A DNA stretch of 64,000 nucleotides. It comes from Ectopseudomonas toyotomiensis (lineage in GTDB: Bacteria > Pseudomonadota > Gammaproteobacteria > Pseudomonadales > Pseudomonadaceae). The first letter of the stretch is position 1; every line of letters starts with the position of its first letter. A program made the translations under genes and the position numbers. The stretch lies in assembly GCF_900115695.1 (NCBI RefSeq), contig NZ_FOXK01000008.1, positions 240,843-304,842 of the forward strand, read 5' to 3'. Under the pieces are notes generated by a model. That model ran no database searches. It saw only the letters and a list, made by a program, of their open reading frames with translations, and had not been told where the DNA came from. Shown one piece after another: positions 57,142 to 64,000 of this stretch.

Positions 57142-57783
57142 CTAGACGCCTCGAAATTCTTCTTCGGTGATGATGCGATAGGCGTGTTCGGCCGCCAGGT
57201 ATTCGAGCAACACGACGCGGTCGCCGCGCTTGAAGCCCAGCGCCTCGTCGGCACGTACCCGCAGGATCAACCCAGCGCCGCCATCTTCCAGCACCGCTTC
57301 ACCATGACTGCTGGTGACACGACCACTGCGCACCACGGCCACCTGGCCCAGCACCGACTTGCTGCTGATCGCCTCGACCTTGTGGAACAGCGGCCGCAGC
57401 GGCCGACAGATCACCGCACACAGCGGTGCAGCCAGCACGAAGGCGCCAGCGATGACCACCAGCCCCAGCGGGTAACGCAGAATGCCCAATGGCAGGTGAC
57501 GCAGCAGCCACAGCTCGATGAAGTAGCAGGCGAACCAGGCGAAGAAGAACAGCAGGGTCAGCACCAGGGTGACCGGCACGCCATCGAGCTTGAGCTTGTA
57601 CAGCAGGCCGGCGAGGCCTTCGGTCTGACCGCTGTCTTCCATCACCGAATCGGCTTCGACATCGAGCAAATCGACCTCGAGCAGGCCGGCGGCAACGACC
57701 AGCCAGTAGATGACCGCCACGCACAGCAGAAAGCTGTAGATGGCGGTGGGAAACGACAGCGCAGTTTGCAGGAAGAGTTCCAT
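57142..57783 (-). CDS. OB-fold membrane protein, YqiJ/NfeD-like (DUF1449)
   Basis: A 213-residue protein with three hydrophobic helices (about 13-33, 71-92 and 101-121). A C-terminal OB-fold-like domain (about 140-213: LGQVAVVRSGRVTSSHGEAV ... GDRVVLLEY) faces the cytosol or periplasm. It matches the YqiJ family that accompanies flotillin YqiK and is related to NfeD. It is 50 bp after the pspA-like gene and 84 bp before the flotillin gene, a likely membrane-domain organising pair. Confidence 0.87.
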   Translation of the reverse strand: MELFLQTALSFPTAIYSFLLCVAVIYWLVVAAGLLEVDLLDVEADSVMEDSGQTEGLAGLLYKLKLDGVPVTLVLTLLFFFAWFACYFIELWLLRHLPLGILRYPLGLVVIAGAFVLAAPLCAVICRPLRPLFHKVEAISSKSVLGQVAVVRSGRVTSSHGEAVLEDGGAGLILRVRADEALGFKRGDRVVLLEYLAAEHAYRIITEEEFRGV

Positions 57784-57833
57784 TTATTCCTTTCCCTGAC
57801 GTAGGGAAACGGGGCGCGAACGCCCCGCATCAT

Positions 57834-58529
57834 TCAAGCCTTGGACTTGTCCTTGAGCCTGGCCAGCACGCTGTCGGCACTGGCGTTGTCGGCCTTGATG
57901 CCGGCAGCGCGCAGCTTCACTTCCAGCGAATCGTCCGGCGCGCTGGTGGCAGCCAGCTCGGCCGATGCCTCCATCTTCGCTGCACGCTCGGCCTGCTTCT
58001 GCTTGATCCGCTCAAGCGACTCGACCGCCGTCTGCAGCTTGGCCTGTGAGCCGCCGTAACGCTGGGCCACGGCCATTTGCGCCTTCTGCACGCTTTCGGT
58101 GGCCTTGACCGTATCCACCTGCTGCTTGAGGCGCTTGATATTGCCCTCGGCCTGGGTCACGGCCTTGCGCAATTGCGCCACGCTGGCGGCGAAGCCTTCG
58201 GCCTGCTCGCGTTCGCTGGCCTGCTCGATTTCCAGGTTGGCGATCTTTTCGGCGACTTCCTTGGCCAGGGTTTCGTTGCCCGCGTCCAGCGCCTTCAGCG
58301 CGTACTGCTCGTACTCGGCAATGCTCGCCGCGCTCTTGTTCACCTTGTCGCTGGCCAGTTTCTGCTTGGCCATGATCTCGGCCAGCGCTTCCTTGGACTT
58401 GCGCAGCTCGACATCGGCGTCGCGAATTTCCTGATCGAGGATGCGCAGGGCCTGACTATCGACCACTGCCTCACCCACTTCATTGGCGCCGCCACGCAGC
58501 GCCGTCAGCATTTTGCTCCAGACATTCAT
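57834..58529 (-). CDS. PspA/IM30 family protein (YjfJ-like)
   Basis: A 231-residue PspA-family protein, almost entirely helical with a coiled coil from about 30 to 190 (ILDQEIRDADVELRKSKEAL, LEIEQASEREQAEGFAASVAQLR in parts). The N-terminus MNVWSKMLTALRGGANE replaces the amphipathic helix of classical PspA. YjfJ-type paralogues are membrane-binding ESCRT-III-like proteins that stabilise damaged inner membranes. It is 14 bp after the yjfI-like gene, as in the E. coli yjfIJ order. Confidence 0.9.
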   Translation of the reverse strand: MNVWSKMLTALRGGANEVGEAVVDSQALRILDQEIRDADVELRKSKEALAEIMAKQKLASDKVNKSAASIAEYEQYALKALDAGNETLAKEVAEKIANLEIEQASEREQAEGFAASVAQLRKAVTQAEGNIKRLKQQVDTVKATESVQKAQMAVAQRYGGSQAKLQTAVESLERIKQKQAERAAKMEASAELAATSAPDDSLEVKLRAAGIKADNASADSVLARLKDKSKA

Positions 58530-58543
58530 CGTCTTCTCTCCTC

Positions 58544-59164
58544 TCAGGCGCTGGTCTTGAAGAAGCCTTCATAGGCTTCGGTGGCCTTGATCACGTTGTC
58601 CGCCAACAGCTCGATCTCGAACACCACGTCGGACAGGGTCGAGGACGAACTCAGCGCGCCGAACATGGTGTAGCAATCGCGCCCGTCGCCCATTTTTTCC
58701 AGGCCGATGGACGACAGCGGGAACAGCTTGTGGGTACGCAGTACCTCTTCGTTGAAGGCCGCCGCATCCTTGACGTCCGCTGCCGGCCAGAGCAGCGCCT
58801 CGACGATGATCTGCTCACCGAACACGGCGATGAACAGCGGCAGGTCGCCGTACTCACGCATGGTGATGTGCAGGCTGGCGTCAGCGCCTTGAATCAGCTC
58901 GATGCCAGCCTGACCACTTTGGAACAGTTCCGTTGCCGCCAGCGCTTCATGCAGCGCCTGGGCGGTCCAAACTTGAGGCATGCTCATACCCTCCTCCTTC
59001 TCCATCGAAGCCAGCAGCGACTGTGGCTGGCGCAGTTTGCGCTCGAACGCGACCAACAATGGCGCATGCTCGGGCAAGATCCAGACTTCCTTCTTGACCA
59101 ACCCCTGCTCACGCAGACGCTGACGATAAAGACGCTGGTAATGGGCTGATGATTTGTTGTCCAT
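58544..59164 (-). CDS. YjfI family protein (DUF2170)
   Basis: A 206-residue protein of the YjfI/DUF2170 family. The basic N-terminus SAHYQRLYRQRLREQGLVKKEVW could bind nucleic acid or membrane. The remainder is an alpha/beta domain with PLFIAVFGEQIIVEALLWP in the middle and SSSSTLSDVVFEIELLADNVIKA near the end (quoted by parts). The function is unknown; it is the constant first partner of YjfJ-type PspA proteins. First gene of the leftward cluster, preceded by an operator-like region at 59187-59224. Confidence 0.9.
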   Translation of the reverse strand: MDNKSSAHYQRLYRQRLREQGLVKKEVWILPEHAPLLVAFERKLRQPQSLLASMEKEEGMSMPQVWTAQALHEALAATELFQSGQAGIELIQGADASLHITMREYGDLPLFIAVFGEQIIVEALLWPAADVKDAAAFNEEVLRTHKLFPLSSIGLEKMGDGRDCYTMFGALSSSSTLSDVVFEIELLADNVIKATEAYEGFFKTSA

Positions 59165-59186
59165 GAATCGCAGCCTAGACCCTTAC

Positions 59187-59224
59187 ATGTGAACCGTAAA
59201 GTAATCACATGTGATAAATGTGAT
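59187..59224. promoter_or_regulatory. Repeated ATGTGA(T/A) sites upstream of the yjfI-like gene
   Basis: ATGTGAA (59187-59193), ATGTGAT (59209-59215) and ATGTGAT (59218-59224) are repeated within 38 bp. The middle copy is part of the perfect palindrome ATCACATGTGAT (59204-59215). They lie 23-60 bp upstream of the yjfI-like start, where an operator of the cluster would be expected. Confidence 0.5.
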
Positions 59225-59456
59225 GCCGTTCGTCAGATCAGCGCGCAGGAGTCATCCTCGGCACAAAACGCCGAAGAATGCACAGGAATGGGAAAGAAGA
59301 GAGGCAGGCACTCAGGCTCGTCCATGATTCGAGCAAAACGCTTCCATTCGCGAAGTGTCGGATTAAACATCAGGCGCTTTCGTTGCGCACGAAAAAAAGC
59401 GCCAACCGGGTCGCAGTTAAGATCCCTACTCAGCCAACCCAGGAGACAGGCGTGCC

Positions 59457-59708
59457 ATGAATGAACTCCCACCGGCCGTACGCCAACTGCTGCATGCCAA
59501 TCAACGTCAGGCAGCCATCGACCTGCTGAGCGAATACCTGGCAAACGACCAGAAGGAAGCCGAACGCCGTATCGATCAGTACCTGGAGGACGACCCACCC
59601 GTGCACCTGCGCGGCGCTGGCGTCGTTCGCGCCAGCCGCCTCAACGCCCTGATCTGGCTGATCCTGATCATCCTGATGGCGCTTCTGGCCCTGATCTTCG
59701 CCCTTTGA
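59457..59708 (+). CDS. Small C-terminally anchored membrane protein
   Basis: An 83-residue protein with a polar, helical N-terminal part (AVRQLLHANQRQAAIDLLSEYL) and one C-terminal hydrophobic helix (about 63-83, LIWLILIILMALLALIFAL), so it is probably a tail-anchored inner-membrane protein. The function is unknown. AGGAG is 11 bases upstream of ATG 59457, a long spacing. It is divergent from the stress cluster and convergent with thrC, and could share regulation with the former. Confidence 0.75.
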   Translation: MNELPPAVRQLLHANQRQAAIDLLSEYLANDQKEAERRIDQYLEDDPPVHLRGAGVVRASRLNALIWLILIILMALLALIFAL

Positions 59709-59720
59709 GCCGCTCATAAA

Positions 59721-59751
59721 CGAAACCGGCGCCACAAGGGCGCCGGTTTCG
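59721..59751. terminator. Hairpin between the small membrane gene and thrC
   Basis: CGAAACCGGCGCC (59721-59733) and GGCGCCGGTTTCG (59739-59751) form a perfect 13-bp stem with a 5-base loop. Neither strand has a long T run, but the position between convergent stops fits a shared terminator. Confidence 0.75.
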
Positions 59752-59765
59752 TCGAAGCAGAAACC

Positions 59766-61175
59766 TCAGAGCGGCTTGCCGCGATTACCATGAGCCGCGA
59801 CGAACTGCTGCACGGTCTTCAGATCATTGGCCAACACCGTGCAACGCTCTTCGCGCTGGAACAGATCGGTCAGATGCGCAGGTAGCGTCGGCACGGCATC
59901 GATGCCCGCCTTTTCCACCGCCTCGGGGAACTTGACCGGATGCGCGGTACCCAGCACCACCATGGGCGTGGCCAGGCTGCGGCGACATTCACGCGCAGCA
60001 CGCACACCGATGGCGGTATGCGGGTCGAGCAATTCGCCGCACTCCTGGTACACCTCGGTGATGGTCTCGCAGGTCTGCTCGTCGTTCACTGCCAGCGAAT
60101 CGAACAACTTGCGCGCCTCGACCCAGCGATCTTCGTCAACACTGAAACCGCCGCCCTGCTTGAAGCTGTCCATCAGACTGGCGATGGCAGCGCCATTGCG
60201 ACCATGCAGGTCGAACAGCAGACGTTCGAAGTTGGACGAAACCATGATGTCCATCGACGGCGACAGAGTCGGGTGCAGAGTGTCCTTGACGTACTGATTG
60301 CCACTCATGAAGCGGTGCAGGATGTCGTTGCGGTTGGTGGCGACGATCAACTGGCTGACCGGCAGGCCCATGTTGCGCGCCAGGTAGCCAGCGAAGATAT
60401 CGCCGAAGTTGCCAGTCGGCACCGAGAAGGCGATGGAACGCGCCGGCGCACCGAGCTGCAGGGCCGCATGGAAGTAGTAGACGATCTGGGCCATGATCCG
60501 CGCCCAGTTGATCGAGTTGACCGCTACCAGACGTGTGCCCTTGAGGAAGCCCTGGTCGGCGAAGCTGGCCTTGACCATCTCCTGGCAGTCGTCGAAGTTA
60601 CCTTCGATGGCAATGTTGTGGATGTTGTCGCCGAGGATGGTGGTCATCTGCCGGCGCTGCACCTCGGACACGCGGTTATGCGGGTGCATGATGAAGATGT
60701 CGACGTTGTCGCAGGCCTTGCAACCCTCGATTGCTGCCGAGCCGGTGTCGCCGGAGGTCGCCCCCATGATCACCACACGCTCACCGCGCTTGGCCAATAC
60801 GTGATCGAGCAGACGGCCGAGCAACTGCAGGGCGAAATCCTTGAACGCCAGGGTCGGGCCGTGGAACAGCTCCAGCACCCATTCGTTGCCGTTGAGCTGA
60901 CGCAGCGGAGCGACAGCATTGTGCTCGAACACTCCGTAGGTTTCTTCGAGGATCTTCTTGAAGTCAGCATCGGCGATGGAACCGGCAACGAACGGGCGCA
61001 TCACCCGGAAGGCCAGCTCGTGATAGGGCAGGCCCGCCCAGGAGGCGATTTCCTCGACGGTGAAACGCGGCAGATTCTCCGGCACGTAGAGGCCGCCATC
61101 GCTGGCCAGACCAGCCAGCAGCACGTCTTCGAAATTCAGGGCCGGCGCCTGGCCGCGGGTACTGATATAGCGCAT
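59766..61175 (-). CDS. thrC: Threonine synthase
   Basis: A 469-residue PLP enzyme converting O-phosphohomoserine to threonine. The PLP lysine is Lys-112 in HGPTLAFKDFALQL, and GATSGDTGSAAIEG binds the cofactor phosphate. The long form without an N-terminal SAM domain is typical of gamma-proteobacteria. ATG 61173-61175 opens MRYISTRGQAP, the standard start; extra upstream codons are rejected. It is 58 bp downstream of hom and co-transcribed with it. Confidence 0.96.
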   Translation of the reverse strand: MRYISTRGQAPALNFEDVLLAGLASDGGLYVPENLPRFTVEEIASWAGLPYHELAFRVMRPFVAGSIADADFKKILEETYGVFEHNAVAPLRQLNGNEWVLELFHGPTLAFKDFALQLLGRLLDHVLAKRGERVVIMGATSGDTGSAAIEGCKACDNVDIFIMHPHNRVSEVQRRQMTTILGDNIHNIAIEGNFDDCQEMVKASFADQGFLKGTRLVAVNSINWARIMAQIVYYFHAALQLGAPARSIAFSVPTGNFGDIFAGYLARNMGLPVSQLIVATNRNDILHRFMSGNQYVKDTLHPTLSPSMDIMVSSNFERLLFDLHGRNGAAIASLMDSFKQGGGFSVDEDRWVEARKLFDSLAVNDEQTCETITEVYQECGELLDPHTAIGVRAARECRRSLATPMVVLGTAHPVKFPEAVEKAGIDAVPTLPAHLTDLFQREERCTVLANDLKTVQQFVAAHGNRGKPL

Positions 61176-61233
61176 GGGATAAACCTTCGTTCTGCAGCAC
61201 CCGCAGACCAGAAGCCTGCGGGTGGACACGGGA

Positions 61234-62538
61234 TTAGTTGAGCTGTTCGACGCGCAGACGCACGACCGGCGAGGTCACGCCATCCAGCGCTTCCATGGCG
61301 GCGATGGCCTCGATGATACGCGCCTCGACCACACGGTGGGTCACGAGGATCATCGGTACCAGACCGTCCTGCTCCTCGACTTCCTTCTGCATGATCGACT
61401 CGATGTTGATGCCGCGCTCGGAGAGGATGCTCGCCACCTGCGCCAGCACACCCGGATGATCCTTGGCCTGGATGCGCAGGTAGTAGGCGCTCTCGCACTC
61501 CTCGATGGGCAGGATCGGGTGATCGGACAGCGAATCCGGCTGGAAGGCCAGGTGCGGCACACGGTTGGTCGGATCGGTGGTCAGCGCACGCACCACGTCC
61601 ACCAGGTCGGCCACCACCGCCGAGGCGGTCGGCTCCATGCCGGCCCCGGCACCGTAATAGAGGGTGCTGCCAACCGCATCGCCGTTGACCATCACCGCGT
61701 TCATCACGCCGTTGACGTTGGCGATCAGGCGATCGGCCGGAATCAGCGTCGGGTGCACGCGCAGCTCGATGCCTGCATCGGTGCGGCGAGCGACACCCAG
61801 GTGCTTGATGCGATAGCCCAACGCCTCGGCATAATTCACGTCGACCGTGGTCAGCTTGGTGATGCCCTCGGTGTAGGCCTTGTCGAATTGCAGCGGGATG
61901 CCGAAGGCGATGGACGCCAGAATGGTCAGCTTGTGCGCGGCATCGATACCTTCTACGTCGAAGGTCGGGTCGGCCTCGGCATAACCCAGCGCCTGCGCTT
62001 CCTTGAGCACGTCTTCGAAGGCACGCCCCTTCTCGCGCATCTCGGTGAGGATGAAGTTGCCGGTGCCGTTGATGATGCCGGCCAGCCAGTTGATGCGGTT
62101 GGCCGACAGGCCTTCGCGAATCGCCTTGATCACCGGGATGCCGCCGGCCACAGCCGCTTCGAAAGCGACGATCACGCCCTTCTCGCGCGCCTTGGCGAAG
62201 ATCTCGTTACCATGCACGGCGATCAGCGCCTTGTTGGCAGTGACCACATGCTTGCCGTTGTCGATGGCCTTGAGCACCAGTTCCTTGGCCAGGGTGTAGC
62301 CGCCGATCAGCTCGATGACGATGTCGATCTCGGGATTGTTGACCAGCTCGAACACGTCGCTGGTCATGGCAATGCCGGTGGTGTCGTACTGCGGCTTGGG
62401 CGAACGAATGGCGATCTGGGCAATCTCGATGCCGCGACCGGCGCGCCGAGTAATCTCCTCGGCATTGCGCTTGAGTACATTCAACGTACCGCCACCAACG
62501 GTGCCCAACCCACAGATGCCCACTTTGACCGGCTTCAC
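61234..62538 (-). CDS. hom: Homoserine dehydrogenase
   Basis: A 434-residue NAD(P)-dependent enzyme reducing aspartate semialdehyde to homoserine. The Rossmann motif is VGICGLGTVGGG near the start. The catalytic region has NGTGNFILTEM and a C-terminal ACT domain (about 355-430, YLRIQAKDHPGVLAQVAS) gives threonine feedback control. GTG 62536-62538 (VKPVKVGICG) is preferred to the TTG two codons earlier because GGGGA sits eight bases upstream and homologues start there. It follows dsbC by 102 bp, a gap holding two GC-rich hairpins (62568-62589 and 62599-62620). Confidence 0.96.
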   Translation of the reverse strand: MKPVKVGICGLGTVGGGTLNVLKRNAEEITRRAGRGIEIAQIAIRSPKPQYDTTGIAMTSDVFELVNNPEIDIVIELIGGYTLAKELVLKAIDNGKHVVTANKALIAVHGNEIFAKAREKGVIVAFEAAVAGGIPVIKAIREGLSANRINWLAGIINGTGNFILTEMREKGRAFEDVLKEAQALGYAEADPTFDVEGIDAAHKLTILASIAFGIPLQFDKAYTEGITKLTTVDVNYAEALGYRIKHLGVARRTDAGIELRVHPTLIPADRLIANVNGVMNAVMVNGDAVGSTLYYGAGAGMEPTASAVVADLVDVVRALTTDPTNRVPHLAFQPDSLSDHPILPIEECESAYYLRIQAKDHPGVLAQVASILSERGINIESIMQKEVEEQDGLVPMILVTHRVVEARIIEAIAAMEALDGVTSPVVRLRVEQLN

Positions 62539-62640
62539 ACTCAATTCCCCATCAGCACTGCACGAAACGGCCGGAGCATGCCCCGGCCGCAGATAAAGAG
62601 CCGCACCTTACGAAGCGGCTGTTTGTTAGTCAATCCGCGC

Positions 62641-63369
62641 TCAGTCGTTTGACTCCAAGGCTATTTTGGCCAACTGCGGCGCCGGCTGGTAGCCCGGAAT
62701 CATCTTGCCATTGGCCAGAACGATGGCCGGCGTGCCATTGACCCCGATCATCTGACCGAGCTGGTACTGCTTGGCCACCGGGTTGTCGCAGGAAGCATCG
62801 GCTACGCTCTGGCGAGTCTTGGCGCGATTCATCGCGCCCTGCTGATCCTTGGCGCACCAGACACTGACCAGTTCCTTGGCCGCCGGGCTGTTCAGGCCCT
62901 GACGCGGGAAGGCGACATAACGAACTTCGACACCCAGACGATTGAGCTCCGGCACTTCGCTATGCAGTTTCTGGCAATAGCCACAGTCAGTATCGGTGAA
63001 TACGGTGATATGGGTCTTCGGCGCCTTCGGTGCGAACACCACCATTTCCTTGGCCGGAATGGCATTGATCTGCTTGGCCACGGCGCGGCTTTCTTCGATC
63101 TCGGTCAGGTTCACGGCCTTGCCGTCCTTGACCTGAAACAGATAGCCCTGAATCAGGAACTGGCCATCAGCGCTGGTGTAAAGCTGACGACCGCCTTCCA
63201 GTTGAACCTGATAGACACCGGGCATCGGACTCTCGGCAATGGCCTCGATCGGCAAGCTACCGTCGAGCGACTTCAGCGTCTGACGAATGACCTGATCGGG
63301 ATCAGCCGCCAGAGTGACACTACTGCCCAGTGCGAGCGCCAGGGCGATGGAAATACGGGTCAGGGACAT
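62641..63369 (-). CDS. dsbC: Periplasmic thiol:disulfide interchange protein DsbC
   Basis: A 242-residue disulfide isomerase. A signal peptide (1-21, ...SVTLAA) precedes the N-terminal dimerisation domain (about 22-80) and a thioredoxin fold with the active site CGYC at Cys-129/Cys-132. A second, structural Cys pair lies in VSVWCAKDQ and DASCDN. The cis-Pro loop is NGTPAIVLANGK. ATG 63367-63369 has AGGAG five bases upstream; the GTG two codons earlier is rejected. In other Pseudomonas xerD precedes dsbC, but here ohr is next. Confidence 0.95.
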   Translation of the reverse strand: MSLTRISIALALALGSSVTLAADPDQVIRQTLKSLDGSLPIEAIAESPMPGVYQVQLEGGRQLYTSADGQFLIQGYLFQVKDGKAVNLTEIEESRAVAKQINAIPAKEMVVFAPKAPKTHITVFTDTDCGYCQKLHSEVPELNRLGVEVRYVAFPRQGLNSPAAKELVSVWCAKDQQGAMNRAKTRQSVADASCDNPVAKQYQLGQMIGVNGTPAIVLANGKMIPGYQPAPQLAKIALESND

Positions 63370-63683
63370 GAACACTCCTGTCGAACGACGGATCGGTGAA
63401 ATCGTTACAGCCTACCACAGATGGCGCCCCAGACCGCCGACCAGCTAGCAGACGGCACATCAGCTGATCGAAAAACTCCTGAGAACGCTCAACCGCACCT
63501 CGACCGAAACACACCCTGGACCAGCGCTTATGCCAATGACCCGTAGCGCATATAGCAAAATCTTCCATATATTTATCTTGCGTGCTAATGTTTTGCGCAA
63601 TATAGTTCATCTCATGGAAACGGTTAGCGCACAAAAGATTAGCAAGCCAATCCATCACTACCCCACCGACAAGGATCAATGCC
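63370..63683. other. Divergent intergenic region between dsbC and ohr
   Basis: About 314 bp without a supported gene. The segment 63541-63615 is markedly A/T-rich for this genome and holds inverted TTGCG/CGCAA sequences near 63579-63600, a plausible ohr promoter and OhrR-control region. The half nearer dsbC shows no structure I can name. Confidence 0.45.
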
Positions 63684-64000
63684 ATGACTATCGAAAACGT
63701 TCTCTACCGTGCAACCGCTGAAGCCTTTGGTGGCCGTGAAGGCCGCGCTGTCTCCTCCGATGGCATCCTCGACATCGCCCTGTCCACCCCGAAAGAACTG
63801 GGTGGCGCCGGCGGTAACGGCACCAACCCGGAGCAGCTGTTCGCCGCCGGTTATTCCGCCTGCTTCCTCGGCGCCCTGAAATTCGTCGCCGCCCGCGACA
63901 AGCTGAGCATCCCGGCTGACACCTTCATCGAAGGCACCGTCGGCATCGGCGCCATCCCCACCGGCTTCGGCATCGAGGTGGAACTGCGCATCAGCCTGCC
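63684..64000 (+). CDS. ohr: Organic hydroperoxide resistance protein Ohr, 5' part
   Basis: The first 105 residues of an Ohr/OsmC-fold peroxidase; the 3' end lies outside the window. The first catalytic cysteine is Cys-60 in GYSACFLGAL, preceded by GGNGTNPEQLFAAGYS. The second cysteine, expected near residue 125, is not covered. Ohr reduces organic and lipid hydroperoxides using lipoylated partners and is normally repressed by OhrR. AAGGA (63671-63675) is eight bases before ATG 63684. Confidence 0.93.
   Translation, partial: MTIENVLYRATAEAFGGREGRAVSSDGILDIALSTPKELGGAGGNGTNPEQLFAAGYSACFLGALKFVAARDKLSIPADTFIEGTVGIGAIPTGFGIEVELRISL

Noticed and set aside
54919..57804. 961-codon open frame on the + strand opposite the flotillin and YqiJ-like genes
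   Set aside because: It spans two real genes and their spacer on the other strand and shows only low-complexity Phe/Leu/Gly composition.
61222..62652. 476-codon open frame opposite hom
   Set aside because: hom is complete with its Rossmann and ACT motifs; the opposite frame is a shadow.
63320..63685. Leftward 121-codon frame between ohr and dsbC, considered as a decayed xerD
   Set aside because: It overlaps the dsbC start and no XerD residue pattern (R...HxxR...Y) could be aligned by eye.

Overview
The window is a gene-dense, GC-rich stretch of a gammaproteobacterial chromosome that looks like Pseudomonas sensu lato. The gene content, protein sequences and local orders (adk next to ppc, a DUF4398 lipoprotein followed by the lipotoxin LptF, tetR/lysS/prfB, dsbC/hom/thrC, glpR/glpD) match what I know of Pseudomonas. 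The blocks are joined differently from P. aeruginosa, so a species of another Pseudomonas group (mendocina/oleovorans-like) is my guess from memory, not a measured result. No rRNA, tRNA, CRISPR array, prophage or complete insertion sequence was seen.

Layout. 1-6.1 kb: grxD, a molybdopterin oxidoreductase, argF translationally overlapped by an ABC ATPase, and a PhzF-family protein. 6.2-11 kb: a small repeat element, then glycerol catabolism (glpK, ybaK, glpR, glpD) with two GlpR-like operators but no glpF. 11.3-16.9 kb: bfrB, and an RND permease plus membrane-fusion lipoprotein divergent from a TetR regulator. 16.9-20.5 kb: rsmJ, an EF-hand protein, an extensin-like protein and a DUF72 protein. 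20.6-32.8 kb: tsaB, a HAD phosphatase, adk, ppc, the DUF4398 lipoprotein and lptF, then a leftward run of envelope and hypothetical genes (alpha/beta hydrolase, TIGR00266/AIM24, QEGLA-motif protein, lipoprotein, TetR). 32.9-40.4 kb: lysS, prfB with its programmed frameshift, an autotransporter barrel without a passenger, a GMC oxidoreductase and a SulP transporter.

40.4-59.2 kb is one long leftward run: DUF533 protein, recJ, yaeQ, a sucrose-phosphorylase-like GH13 enzyme, an SF1 helicase overlapping a PLD nuclease, a rhomboid protein overlapping a 1,745-residue AAA+ ATPase (DUF3686), a small TerB-like protein, a flotillin, an NfeD/YqiJ-like OB-fold membrane protein, a PspA-family protein and a YjfI (DUF2170) protein. 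This is the most interesting part. It combines a PspA/flotillin/AAA+ membrane-stress cassette with a helicase-PLD pair resembling the Mokosh anti-phage systems, joined through near-zero spacings. 59.4-64 kb: a small membrane protein, thrC, hom, dsbC and the start of ohr.

Short repeats of several families mark intergenic spaces: REP-like dyads with GTAGGGTG ends, a CCCTCTCCC repeat, and a roughly 190-210 bp element present twice in opposite orientation.
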